DNA from: Bacteroidetes bacterium UBA7674
Lineage (GTDB): Bacteria; Bacteroidota; Bacteroidia; Chitinophagales; Chitinophagaceae
Direction: 5' to 3'
DNA: 64,000 nucleotides
Assembly: GCA_002483105.1 (NCBI GenBank)
Contig: DLHG01000009.1
Location: forward strand, 366,791-430,790
The notes beneath the pieces were generated by a model. It worked only from the letters and a program-made list of their open reading frames with translations. It was not told where the DNA came from and searched no databases. Below are positions 43,897 through 51,873 of this stretch, one piece after another (positions within the stretch are counted from its first letter, which is position 1; every line of letters starts with the position of its first letter). Made by a program: the position numbers and the translations under genes.

Positions 43897-45315
43897 ATGG
43901 ATCAACTTCAGGATATACTCAACGGCTACTCAGTATTACTGCTTTCTTACCTCATTGGTTCCATCACCTTTATCATGGGCCTCAAAATGTTGTCTCATCC
44001 TGATACTGCGCGTAAGGGGAACCTTGTTGCGGCTTTCGGTATGGTGATATCAATATTGGCTACTATTTTCCTTTACCGAAATGGTATGGGTGAGAAGCTA
44101 CATAATTACGGTTGGATATTTGCCGCACTGGTTATTGGTACTGTAGTAGGTACTATGGCTGCCAAGAAAGTACAAATGACGGCGATGCCCGAAATGGTAA
44201 GTCTCTTTAATGGTATGGGTGGTGCCTGCGCCATGCTTATCTCCGTGGTGGAATACCATCATAATCCTACACCCGACGCGGGTATGTTCACTATTATCGT
44301 ACTGGGTATGGTGATAGGTACGGTATCTTTCGCGGGCAGTATCATCGCCTGGGGTAAGCTGAACGGAAAAATAAAAGACAAAACTATTCCCGGCGGACAA
44401 GGCATCAACTTCGTATTGCTGGGTGCTGTGCTTGTAGGCTCCATCGTGATGATAGGTGGCTATGTAGATATGCCTTCTATGTTCTACATTATTCTTGCCT
44501 GCGCTGCACTCTATGGTGTCCTGTTCGTAATGCCGATAGGTGGTGCAGATATGCCGGTGGTGATATCGCTGCTTAACTCCTTCACGGGTGTGGCCGCTGC
44601 CTTTGGTGGCTTCCTGTACAACAATCCTGTAATGCTGACCGGCGGTATTCTTGTAGGTTCTGCGGGTACAATACTTACTATGCTGATGTGTAAAGCAATG
44701 AACCGCTCACTGACCAATGTATTGATCGGCTCCTTCGGCGGTGGCGGTGCTGCTGCTGCAGGTGGTGCGAGCAAAGAACAAGGCAACTACAAAGAAATAT
44801 CGCTGAACGATACGGCAGTGCTGATGGCATATGCCAGTAAAGTGCTGATAATACCGGGTTACGGACTGGCAGTGGCCCAGGCGCAACATGCTTGTCATGA
44901 GCTGGAAAAACTATTGGAAGAAAAAGGTGTGGAAGTAGGTTATGGTATTCACCCGGTAGCGGGTCGTATGCCGGGACATATGAACGTATTGCTGGCTGAA
45001 GCAGATGTGCCTTATGAAAAACTGCTGGAAATGGAAGATGCTAATGCACAGATGGGTACTACCAGCGTGGTGCTGATACTGGGTGCTAATGACGTGGTGA
45101 ACCCTGCGGCTAAAGAAGACCCATCGAGTCCTATATACGGTATGCCGATACTGGAAGTAGAGAAGGCTGAACATGTGATAGTGAACAAACGCAGTATGAA
45201 GCCGGGATACGCAGGTATAGAAAACGACCTGTTCTTCAAACCTAAGACGTCAATGCTGTTTGGTGATGCCAAAAAAGTGCTCCAGGAACTGGTTGCGGAG
45301 TTGAAGCAAGTTTAA
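43897..45315 (+). CDS. pntB: NAD(P) transhydrogenase subunit beta
   Basis: 472 residues. N-terminal membrane helices (LLSYLIGSITFIMGLKML, MVISILATIFLYRN and following) and a C-terminal NADP(H)-binding domain with VLIIPGYGLAVAQAQHACHEL, GIHPVAGRMPGHMNVLLAEA, VVLILGANDVVNPAAKEDP and MLFGDAKKVL. Last gene of pntAA-pntAB-pntB, the gene order of proton-translocating transhydrogenase. The 37-base gap to pntAB contains a perfect 15-base palindrome ATCAAAT-C-ATTTGAT (43866-43880). Confidence 0.95.
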   Translation: MDQLQDILNGYSVLLLSYLIGSITFIMGLKMLSHPDTARKGNLVAAFGMVISILATIFLYRNGMGEKLHNYGWIFAALVIGTVVGTMAAKKVQMTAMPEMVSLFNGMGGACAMLISVVEYHHNPTPDAGMFTIIVLGMVIGTVSFAGSIIAWGKLNGKIKDKTIPGGQGINFVLLGAVLVGSIVMIGGYVDMPSMFYIILACAALYGVLFVMPIGGADMPVVISLLNSFTGVAAAFGGFLYNNPVMLTGGILVGSAGTILTMLMCKAMNRSLTNVLIGSFGGGGAAAAGGASKEQGNYKEISLNDTAVLMAYASKVLIIPGYGLAVAQAQHACHELEKLLEEKGVEVGYGIHPVAGRMPGHMNVLLAEADVPYEKLLEMEDANAQMGTTSVVLILGANDVVNPAAKEDPSSPIYGMPILEVEKAEHVIVNKRSMKPGYAGIENDLFFKPKTSMLFGDAKKVLQELVAELKQV

Positions 45316-45412
45316 TAAAGTATTAATATTGTGAAGGTTAAGCCGTGTTTTTTTTTGAGAAAGCGGCATATAATAGCTTAGAATTTTATAATTTTCAGCA
45401 CATTTTAGTTTT

Positions 45413-45991
45413 ATGAAAAAGATATACCAATTCGTTTCACTTACAGTGCTTGTAGTCTTTTTAGGCTTTTCTTCGGTTACTTATACCTCTTGCGAGAGGG
45501 ATGATGCAGCTTTGGGATGTGATACCCTGAAGTGTCTCAACTTCGGTGTATGTCAAAAAGGAGTATGTTCTTGTCCGACGGGCTATGATGGTTACGACTG
45601 CGGTGTAGCGCTGGCAGACAAATTCATCAGCAACTCATGGGCTGCACAAGAGACGGTGATCGGCAGCGATAATGGGGCGCTGATAAATACCACCAGCAGT
45701 TATAATATCCGTACCCGTCCCGGCTACACGGCTACTTCTTTCTTTATAGATAGCGTGAATGGCGATAACTATAAGAGTAATGTGCTTTGCGAGATAAAAT
45801 CGCCTACAACATTTGAAGTAGCGCCTGGTTTTACACCTATCAATAACCCAACCGGCTACCAGATAATGGGCGGTACCGGTAACATAGATACCATAGGTAC
45901 TGACAAAATGAGTGGCATGTATTACCGCAGAGTAACCGATGTCTTCGGTACGCATACCGATACCTTACAGTTTACCTTTACTCAAAACTAA
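45413..45991 (+). CDS. EGF-like lipoprotein A
   Basis: 192 residues. N-terminal signal MKKIYQFVSLTVLVVFLGFS ending at a possible lipobox with Cys27 (YTSC). Then an EGF-like module: C36-x4-C41-x5-C47-x4-C52-x-C54-x8-C63, ending in PTGYDGYDC. The remainder (about 130 residues) is beta-rich and resembles small lipocalin-like or signal-free domains (SYNIRTRPGYTATSFFIDS). The gene at 46078-46695 has the same Cys spacing and the same position of Cys27, so they are paralogues. Function unknown; EGF modules suggest a surface or calcium-binding role. Confidence 0.7.
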   Translation: MKKIYQFVSLTVLVVFLGFSSVTYTSCERDDAALGCDTLKCLNFGVCQKGVCSCPTGYDGYDCGVALADKFISNSWAAQETVIGSDNGALINTTSSYNIRTRPGYTATSFFIDSVNGDNYKSNVLCEIKSPTTFEVAPGFTPINNPTGYQIMGGTGNIDTIGTDKMSGMYYRRVTDVFGTHTDTLQFTFTQN

Positions 45992-46013
45992 TATTGTAGT
46001 AGTGAAAATATAT

Positions 46014-46047
46014 ACGCTCCCGTGCTTTTGTAGCCGGGAGCGTTGTT
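46014..46047 (+). terminator. Intrinsic terminator between the EGF-like genes
   Basis: Stem ACGCTCCCG / CGGGAGCGT with a 12-base loop, followed by TGTTTAT, about 25 bases after the first EGF-like gene. Confidence 0.7.
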
Positions 46048-46077
46048 TATATGCTTAAATTTGTAAAAAGAGTAAAA

Positions 46078-46695
46078 ATGAGAACCTATCGTTTCAGTAT
46101 CCTTGTGAGCAGCCTGGTGACGGCTTTGGCCTTTGTAGTGGTATTTCAAATGTCTTGCAAAAAGCCCGTTGATGATACTGCGCCGGTAGATACTGCCTGC
46201 CTGAATGTGGATTGTGGTGATAATGGTGAGTGCGTTGGCGGACAATGTGCCTGTTATGCAGGTTGGGAAGGGTATTTATGTGATATTAAGACAGTGCAAA
46301 GATATGTGGGCAGCTGGAATGCCATAGAAACCATAGTGGAAAGTAATCTTCAAAGCAATGTGGGCGATACTATGTCTTACAATTTCTTTATCAATTACAA
46401 CGGAGAGAGTGTTACCACATTCAAATTGTCAGGGTTAATGAATAAGCAAGGTGACACCATTATTGTTTCCCTGGGTGTGCCTGCTACAAACGATTATACG
46501 CAGCTTGGCTTCCGCTTCAGAGGTTATGCATCAACGAGTCAGCCTGATCTGTATATGCCGGGGGGTGGAGGGTATATTGCCGAATCCGGTTCATTTATGG
46601 ATTCATTGAGCTATCGCCGCTGGTATGGAGTGCCGGGGAATGACACAACGATAATAAAGGAGACGTTGCAAATAGTTGCCCAGAAAATGCAATAG
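46078..46695 (+). CDS. EGF-like lipoprotein B
   Basis: 205 residues from ATG 46078 (MRTYRFSILVSSLVTAL); an ATG at 46051 is less likely. Cys27 follows VFQMS, a lipobox-like position. The EGF-like module is C41-x4-C46-x5-C52-x4-C57-x-C59-x8-C68, identical in spacing to lipoprotein A, with GWEGYLC at the end. The C-terminal part (VGSWNAIETIVES) is beta-rich, with SYNFFINYNG against A's SYNIRTRPGY. The protein probably sits on the outer membrane surface. Confidence 0.7.
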   Translation: MRTYRFSILVSSLVTALAFVVVFQMSCKKPVDDTAPVDTACLNVDCGDNGECVGGQCACYAGWEGYLCDIKTVQRYVGSWNAIETIVESNLQSNVGDTMSYNFFINYNGESVTTFKLSGLMNKQGDTIIVSLGVPATNDYTQLGFRFRGYASTSQPDLYMPGGGGYIAESGSFMDSLSYRRWYGVPGNDTTIIKETLQIVAQKMQ

Positions 46696-46792
46696 GCCGG
46701 TTCCTTGCCAGTCAACAAAAACACTGAAAAAATATATGTTTTCTGTTTCCTGAAATTGGGGAGAAAAAATTTGCAATAATCAATTTGTTACC

Positions 46793-46800
46793 TACTTTTG
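46793..46800 (+). promoter_or_regulatory. Promoter of the tRNA-tuf operon (TTTG - 19 nt - TACTTTTG)
   Basis: -33 TTTG at 46770-46773 and exact -7 TACTTTTG with a 19-base spacer, a textbook Bacteroidota arrangement, ~44 bases before the first tRNA. Confidence 0.65.
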
Positions 46801-46843
46801 CAATCCCAATTCGGGAACGAAGTTCTTAAGAAACACAAAATAA

Positions 46844-46916
46844 GCCACTTTAGCTCAGATGGTAGAGCAACTGATTTGTAATCAGTAGGTCGCTGGTTCG
46901 ATTCCGGCAAGTGGCT
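46844..46916 (+). tRNA. tRNA-Thr(TGT)
   Basis: 73 bases. Acceptor GCCACTT/AAGTGGC, D-arm GCTCAGATGGTAGAGC, anticodon loop TTTGTAA (TGT), T-loop TTCGATT, discriminator T. No CCA in the DNA. First of four tRNAs before tuf. Confidence 0.95.
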
Positions 46917-46943
46917 CTCAAATCCATTTTTAATGGATATGAA

Positions 46944-47027
<84 letters not shown>

Positions 47028-47031
47028 CACC

Positions 47032-47075
47032 TTAATTAGCAGTTGGCCTTCGGTCAACTGCTAATTAACTTTTTT
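47032..47075 (+). terminator. Terminator-like hairpin between tRNA-Tyr and tRNA-Gly
   Basis: A 17-bp stem (TTAATTAGCAGTTGGCC paired to GGTCAACTGCTAATTAA, one G-T pair), loop TTC, then C and six T. It meets the criteria of an intrinsic terminator but sits inside the tRNA-tuf unit, five bases after tRNA-Tyr. Confidence 0.75.
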
Positions 47076-47087
47076 GAACTAGTAAAT

Positions 47088-47160
47088 GCGGGAGTAGCTC
47101 AGTTGGTAGAGCGACAGCCTTCCAAGCTGTAGGTCGCGGGTTCGAGCCTCGTCTCCCGCT
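47088..47160 (+). tRNA. tRNA-Gly(TCC)
   Basis: 73 bases. Acceptor GCGGGAG/CTCCCGC, anticodon loop CTTCCAA (TCC), T-loop TTCGAGC, discriminator T. Confidence 0.95.
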
Positions 47161-47172
47161 CTCTGAAGAAAA

Positions 47173-47237
47173 GCGATGACAGCAGCCTGCAAGCTGCAGG
47201 TCGTACCGGCTTAGCCGGGAAGCCTCGTCTCCCGCTC
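47173..47237 (+). pseudogene. Degenerate 3' copy of tRNA-Gly
   Basis: The sequence after tRNA-Gly repeats its 3' half: 47221-47237 is identical (17 bases) to 47145-47161, and an anticodon-arm-like GCAGC...GCTGC precedes it. The T-arm region is replaced by CCGGC-TTA-GCCGG. No 5' acceptor half, so it cannot fold as a tRNA. A tandem duplication remnant with period 76 is the simplest reading. Confidence 0.7.
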
Positions 47238-47354
47238 CAGTTTTTAAAGTTTTCACAGGGAATTTAGTCCTCTGCGGAAACTTAAAGTGTTATCAGGCAC
47301 TAGCTAACATAACATATAAGTTCTTTTAGTAAAATAGTTGTTAGGGTCTGACAA

Positions 47355-47426
<72 letters not shown>

Positions 47427-47541
47427 CTTTAAAAATTGCAATATTGGTTTGCACCGTTTATCAATAAAAAGATGGACTTTTGCACTCCGGAATTATAAAA
47501 GCGTAAATAATAATTAAAAACTTCTCTTAAAAAAAATAACA

Positions 47542-48729
47542 ATGGCAAAAGAGACCTTCAAGCGGGAAAAACCCCACGTAAACATTGGTACTATCGGACA
47601 CGTCGATCACGGTAAAACTACCCTGACGGCTGCCATTACTACTATTCTGGCAGGCAAAGGCTTAGCAGAAAAAAGAGGATATGATGAAATTGATGCTGCT
47701 CCTGAAGAAAAAGAGCGTGGTATCACTATCAATACTGCACACGTAGAATATCAAACGGCTAACCGTCACTATGCGCACGTTGACTGTCCGGGTCACGCCG
47801 ATTATGTAAAGAACATGATCACTGGTGCTGCCCAAATGGATGGTGCTATCCTGGTAGTAGCTGCTACTGATGGTCCTATGCCTCAAACTAAAGAACACAT
47901 CCTTCTGGCTCGCCAGGTAGGTGTACCTCGTATAGTTGTATTCATGAACAAAGTTGACCTGGTTGACGATCCTGAGATCCTTGAACTGGTTGAACTGGAA
48001 ATTCGTGAGCTGTTAAGCAAATACGAATATGATGGTGATAATACTCCTATCATCCAGGGTTCTGCTACCGGCGCTCTTGCCGGCGAAGACAAATGGGTTA
48101 AGGCTGTAGAAGATTTGATGGAAGCTGTAGATAGCTACATCCCTCTTCCTCCTCGTCCGATTGATCAACCATTCCTGATGTCTGTAGAGGACGTATTCAC
48201 TATCACTGGTCGTGGTACTGTTGCTACAGGTCGTATCGAGCGTGGTATCATTAAAGTAGGTGAGAACGTTGAGATCGTTGGCTTCAACGAAGATGCAATG
48301 TCTTCTACTTGTACAGGTGTGGAAATGTTCAAGAAACTTCTTGATCAAGGCCAGGCTGGTGATAACGCAGGTCTTCTGCTTCGTGGTATTGAAAAGAAAG
48401 ATATCCGTCGTGGTATGGTGATCTGTGCTCCTAAGAGCATCACTCCGCACACAGACTTCAAAGGTGAAGTTTATGTACTGTCGAAAGAAGAAGGTGGACG
48501 TCACACTCCATTCTTCCAAAAATACCGTCCTCAGTTCTATTTCCGTACTACAGACGTAACTGGTGAGTGCCAATTACCTGAAGGTGTTGAAATGGTAATG
48601 CCTGGTGATAACGTTAACCTTACTGTAAAGCTTATCGCACCAATCGCGATGGAGAAAGGTCTGAAATTCGCGATACGCGAAGGTGGCCGTACAGTAGGTG
48701 CGGGTCAGGTAACTGAAATAATCAAGTAA
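47542..48729 (+). CDS. tuf: Elongation factor Tu
   Basis: 395 residues, normal length. GTPase motifs GHVDHGKTT (G1), RGITINTAHVEY (G2), DCPGHADYVKNMITGAAQ (G3), MNKVDLVDD (G4), and domain II/III with GRGTVATGRIERG and TVGAGQVTEIIK. EF-Tu delivers aminoacyl-tRNA to the ribosome. It is cotranscribed with the four upstream tRNAs in the order of E. coli thrU-tyrU-glyT-thrT-tufB. Codon use is strongly biased towards highly expressed codons. A strong terminator follows. Confidence 0.99.
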   Translation: MAKETFKREKPHVNIGTIGHVDHGKTTLTAAITTILAGKGLAEKRGYDEIDAAPEEKERGITINTAHVEYQTANRHYAHVDCPGHADYVKNMITGAAQMDGAILVVAATDGPMPQTKEHILLARQVGVPRIVVFMNKVDLVDDPEILELVELEIRELLSKYEYDGDNTPIIQGSATGALAGEDKWVKAVEDLMEAVDSYIPLPPRPIDQPFLMSVEDVFTITGRGTVATGRIERGIIKVGENVEIVGFNEDAMSSTCTGVEMFKKLLDQGQAGDNAGLLLRGIEKKDIRRGMVICAPKSITPHTDFKGEVYVLSKEEGGRHTPFFQKYRPQFYFRTTDVTGECQLPEGVEMVMPGDNVNLTVKLIAPIAMEKGLKFAIREGGRTVGAGQVTEIIK

Positions 48730-48750
48730 GATTAGAGCACTTCTAATAGA

Positions 48751-48778
48751 AAACACCCCGCTTGCGGGGTGTTTTTAT
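48751..48778 (+). terminator. Intrinsic terminator after tuf
   Basis: Perfect stem AAACACCCCGC / GCGGGGTGTTT with a 2-base-apart loop TT and T-rich tail (TTTTTATTTT). Confidence 0.92.
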
Positions 48779-48864
48779 TTTATATGGTGTTTTGGGGAGA
48801 AATGACGTTCAATTATATGTCAGAAGCCACCGAAAATTCCTTAGCGAAATTCAAAACTAATACT

Positions 48865-48872
48865 TAACTTTG
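48865..48872 (+). promoter_or_regulatory. -7 box for tRNA-Trp/secE/nusG (TAACTTTG)
   Basis: An exact TAnnTTTG about 67 bases before tRNA-Trp, with a -33-like TTAG at 48841. It separates this unit from tuf. Confidence 0.55.
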
Positions 48873-48939
48873 TGCTCCGCTAAAGGTCAAAAGGTAACAC
48901 TTTTGGCTTTTTGATTTAGCGGAAGTACAAGAAGTTCTT

Positions 48940-49010
48940 ACGGGAATAGTTCAACGGTAGAATAGAGGTCTCCAAAACCTTTGATCGTGGTTCGAATCCG
49001 CGTTCCCGTG
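48940..49010 (+). tRNA. tRNA-Trp(CCA)
   Basis: 71 bases. Acceptor ACGGGAA/TTCCCGT, anticodon loop CTCCAAA (CCA), T-loop TTCGAAT, discriminator G as expected for tRNA-Trp. It precedes secE, the order common in Bacteroidota. Confidence 0.94.
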
Positions 49011-49124
49011 CTGAATAGTTGATAAGTTAGCTTAGTTAATTGGTTGATTTGTCGGCTGTTATTACTAGTTTTAAAAAACCGGGTTGATCCATTAATCAGA
49101 TTGATCCCGGTTCAAAAGTTTTTT

Positions 49125-49319
49125 ATGGCAAAATTTGGTACACACATACAGGAAGCCTATGATGAGCTGTTACATAAAGTAACCTGGCCTACATGGGATG
49201 AGCTGCAACAGACTACAGTAATAGTGCTGGTATCTCTGATACTTATCACTGTGCTGATATTCGGTATGGATATCGCATCTGATAAAGTATTGACTCTCAT
49301 CTATAGCTTGCTGCGCTAA
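49125..49319 (+). CDS. secE: Preprotein translocase subunit SecE
   Basis: 64 residues from ATG 49125 (MAKFGTHIQEAYDELLHKV); a frame open to 49044 runs through the tRNA flank and is not coding. SecE family signature in VTWPTWDELQQTT followed by one membrane helix (VIVLVSLILITVLIFGMD). SecE clamps SecY in the Sec translocon. nusG follows after 5 bases, the classic pair. Confidence 0.96.
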   Translation: MAKFGTHIQEAYDELLHKVTWPTWDELQQTTVIVLVSLILITVLIFGMDIASDKVLTLIYSLLR

Positions 49320-49324
49320 TTAAA

Positions 49325-49924
49325 ATGGAACAAATGACAGATACAGTAGAAACTACAGCCTCTACGCCAACACCACCGGAACAGGATACCAAATGGTATG
49401 TACTGCGCGTGGTAAGTGGTAAAGAAAACAAGGTGAAGGAATATCTTGATAAAGAGATCATGATATACCAATGGGGTAAAGTGATACTGCAGGTGCTTTG
49501 TCCTTTTGAAAAAGTTTTCAAAGTGGTGGCCGGTAAAAAGGTGCTGCGTGAAAAAATACTTTTCCCCGGTTACCTGATGCTGGAAGCAGTAGATGGTAAG
49601 CTGAACGACGAAATGGTACAACACATCAAGAATGTGACCAACGTTATTCACTTCTTGGGTAAAGACCATCCTACAGCGCTTCGTAAATCGGAAGTGAACA
49701 AGATGTTCGGTAAGATGGATGAAGTTTCTGAACAAGGTATTGGTATCGCAGATCCATACATCGTTGGTGAAACAGTGAAGATCATAGATGGTCCTTTCAA
49801 CGACTTCAACGGTACCGTGGAAGAAGTGAACGAAGACAAGAAGAAGCTGAAGGTAGTAGTAAAGATCTTCGGACGTGCTACACCGGTGGAATTGAGCTAC
49901 ACACAAGTAGAAAAGGTAGCTTAA
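49325..49924 (+). CDS. nusG: Transcription termination/antitermination factor NusG
   Basis: 199 residues. NGN domain (KWYVLRVVSGKENKVKEYL, FPGYLMLEA) and C-terminal KOW domain (GETVKIIDGPFNDFNGTVEE, PVELSYTQVEKV). It links RNA polymerase to Rho and ribosomes. In most bacteria nusG is followed by rplK-rplA; here a very strong terminator follows at once and the next gene is unrelated and on the opposite strand. Confidence 0.97.
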   Translation: MEQMTDTVETTASTPTPPEQDTKWYVLRVVSGKENKVKEYLDKEIMIYQWGKVILQVLCPFEKVFKVVAGKKVLREKILFPGYLMLEAVDGKLNDEMVQHIKNVTNVIHFLGKDHPTALRKSEVNKMFGKMDEVSEQGIGIADPYIVGETVKIIDGPFNDFNGTVEEVNEDKKKLKVVVKIFGRATPVELSYTQVEKVA

Positions 49925-49940
49925 TAAGCTTCAACAATAT

Positions 49941-49983
49941 AAAAGGGAAAGCCCCCCGGTTCAACCGGGGGGCTTTCCCTTTT
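49941..49983. terminator. Very strong bidirectional terminator after nusG
   Basis: Stem AAAGGGAAAGCCCCCCGGT / ACCGGGGGGCTTTCCCTTT (18-19 bp, perfect) with loop TCA, flanked by A/T on both sides. Confidence 0.95.
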
Positions 49984-49986
49984 ATA

Positions 49987-50310
49987 TCAATTAGTTGGTG
50001 ATGACCATTTTCCCGCTTTTACAACATTGTATAAATGTAATGCTGTAAATGAAGCGTATTTCTTTGACTTTCCGGATATAGCCTGCGAAATACCAAGTAA
50101 AAAATTTGTAATCTCTGCCTCATTGAAATGGTAGTTTGCAGGGTCATATTCACTAAGGTCAACACTATACTTTTCCGCAATCTGTATCATCATCTGTTCC
50201 GCATCTAATCCATCTATGCTCACGCCATCAAAAAAGAGAGTATCATCTTTGATCTCATCACCTGTCATTAACTTTAGATAGGCATACACCTCTTCTTTGA
50301 TTATTTCCAT
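49987..50310 (-). CDS. DUF1493-like (acyl-carrier-fold) protein
   Basis: 107 residues from ATG 50310 (MEIIKEEVYAYLKLMTG); an ATG at 50337 adds nine. Small acidic helical protein with ITN and GVSIDGLDAEQMMIQIAEKYSVDLSEYDP, which resembles the DUF1493 layout (an acidic loop and a helix, reminiscent of acyl carrier proteins), though I see no clear phosphopantetheine DSL serine. It lies 35 bases upstream-facing of the porT gene and shares its strand. Function unknown. Confidence 0.55.
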   Translation of the reverse strand: MEIIKEEVYAYLKLMTGDEIKDDTLFFDGVSIDGLDAEQMMIQIAEKYSVDLSEYDPANYHFNEAEITNFLLGISQAISGKSKKYASFTALHLYNVVKAGKWSSPTN

Positions 50311-50345
50311 GATTGGGTTGATGTATGAAGTTATCAACTAACGCG

Positions 50346-51056
50346 CTATCCCTCCAGGTGAATGGATATAACGATCATCCTTGTATTAAGTGAATTGATG
50401 GCATTAGATAATGGAATGCCACCGTCTTTGAAATGCTGATTCATTAGTCCCTGGCTGAGCTTTATTTCAGGAGAGAAGATGAAATTAGGATTGTAGAATT
50501 CAAATCCCACACCTATTTCATAACCCAGATCTATCGGGCTAACCTTCAGCCACTCATCGCTGCGGCGCGAGCGTGCATTGGAAGACATATCGTAGTCGAA
50601 CTTACCACCCAGCATACCATAGAAACGGAAGTTGAGGATACGCTCACTCTTAAACTTCAACTGCAATGGTAAGTGCATATAAATAGACTCGACAGAGCGT
50701 GTAGAAGTAGAGTCGGGTGGCATATTGAACATCAGCTTCTTTTCGGCGAAGGAAAGAGAAGGTATCAGGCGAACGTCTATGAAGTCGTTGATCTTCATAT
50801 TGGCCATCAGGCCGAGATTGAAGCCGGGGCTCCATTTCGGTAAAATGCGGCGGAAAGAATCATTATCTACAAAAGACTGCTCATACTTGATGCGGTATTG
50901 CGCAAAATTCAGTCCGAATGTAAGCCCGAAGTAATAGCGCTTATCATCATGGTCCATCATGTTCATGATCCTGTCTCTTTGGGCAGAAACATTTGTTGTA
51001 AGCAATAAGCAACAAAGTAATATGAGGATATGGCGTGAACGCATCAAACTATTCAA
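50346..51056 (-). CDS. porT: T9SS outer-membrane protein PorT
   Basis: 236 residues. Signal peptide MNSLMRSRHILILLCCLLLTT with cleavage near VSAQ, then a small outer-membrane barrel. The pattern YYFGLTFGLNFAQYRIKYE, GFNLGLMANMKINDFIDVRL, IPSLSFAEKKLMF, MHLPLQLKFKSERILNFRFY, MLGGKFDYDMSSNARS, GYEIGVGFEFYNPNFIFSPEIK fits PorT (P. gingivalis/flavobacterial T9SS component). PorT is needed for cargo export but its mechanism is unclear. With porU, porV and gldJ this gives four T9SS genes in the window. Confidence 0.85.
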   Translation of the reverse strand: MNSLMRSRHILILLCCLLLTTNVSAQRDRIMNMMDHDDKRYYFGLTFGLNFAQYRIKYEQSFVDNDSFRRILPKWSPGFNLGLMANMKINDFIDVRLIPSLSFAEKKLMFNMPPDSTSTRSVESIYMHLPLQLKFKSERILNFRFYGMLGGKFDYDMSSNARSRRSDEWLKVSPIDLGYEIGVGFEFYNPNFIFSPEIKLSQGLMNQHFKDGGIPLSNAINSLNTRMIVISIHLEG

Positions 51057-51181
51057 TAAGGATATATAACGTAAGGGTACGAAGATACAGTATGTTGACC
51101 TTTATACAATAGGGGATATTAACATAATCATACCATAAGCAAAGATGATGCAGCCATAATTTATGATCAGCAACTTTCCCT

Positions 51182-51189
51182 TAAATTTG
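51182..51189 (+). promoter_or_regulatory. -7 box for the peroxiredoxin gene (TAAATTTG)
   Basis: An exact TAnnTTTG 36 bases before the ATG at 51226. Confidence 0.5.
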
Positions 51190-51225
51190 AAATAGTATTC
51201 ATTGTTTAAACAAAAACTTAATATT

Positions 51226-51867
51226 ATGGGTTTAAGACTGGGAGATACTGCACCTGACTTCAACGCGCAGACAACGGCTGGCGATATCAGCTTTCACGAT
51301 TATTTAGGTGATAGCTGGGGCATTCTATTTTCGCATCCTGCAGACTACACGCCTGTCTGTACTACAGAACTGGGTCGCACGGCACAACTGAAAGATGAGT
51401 TTGCGAAACGTAATGTAAAAGTGATGGCGGTGAGTGTCGATCCGCTGGACAAACATCATGGTTGGGTAAAAGATATAAATGAAACACAAAGCACGGAAGT
51501 GAATTTCCCGATCATTGCTGATGAAGACAGAAATGTAGCTACCCTCTATGATATGATACATCCTGAGGCGAGCATGACCGCAACGGTACGTTCGTTATTT
51601 GTGATAGGGCCTGATAAGAAGATAAAGCTGACTATCACATATCCTGCATCAACAGGCCGCAACTTTGTTGAGGTGCTGCGTGTAATAGATTCACTGCAAT
51701 TGACTGCCAATCATAGTGTAGCTACACCAGCTGATTGGAAACATGGCGAAGATGTAATAGTAGTGCCGGCAGTAAGCACAGAAGATGCTGAGAAGAAATT
51801 CCCTAAAGGATTAAGGATCGTGAAGCCATACTTGCGCTATACACCACAACCCGATATTGATAATTAG
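51226..51867 (+). CDS. Peroxiredoxin, 1-Cys Prx6 type
   Basis: 213 residues from ATG 51226 (MGLRLGDTAPDFNAQTTAGD); a TTG at 51202 adds eight residues and is not favoured. Peroxidatic Cys45 in HPADYTPVCTTELG; other Prx6 marks are VSVDPLDKHHGWVKDI, VATLYDMIHPEAS, RSLFVIGPDKKIKLTITYPASTGRN and the C-terminal KHGEDVIVVPAV...FPKGLRIVKPYLRYT. No resolving Cys nearby, so it is a 1-Cys enzyme reducing peroxides with an outside thiol. Cytoplasmic. Confidence 0.94.
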   Translation: MGLRLGDTAPDFNAQTTAGDISFHDYLGDSWGILFSHPADYTPVCTTELGRTAQLKDEFAKRNVKVMAVSVDPLDKHHGWVKDINETQSTEVNFPIIADEDRNVATLYDMIHPEASMTATVRSLFVIGPDKKIKLTITYPASTGRNFVEVLRVIDSLQLTANHSVATPADWKHGEDVIVVPAVSTEDAEKKFPKGLRIVKPYLRYTPQPDIDN

Positions 51868-51873
51868 CGATTC

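Noticed and set aside
47145..47237. Reading the duplicated tRNA-Gly end as attL/attR of an integrated element
   Set aside because: Only 76 bases separate the copies, with no integrase or cargo gene; a small duplication is simpler.
48013..48573. 186-residue frame opposite tuf
   Set aside because: Antisense of a very codon-biased gene; no motif.
49987..50310. Treating the DUF1493-like protein as an acyl carrier protein
   Set aside because: No DSL motif serine for phosphopantetheine is evident; only the general layout resembles the family.
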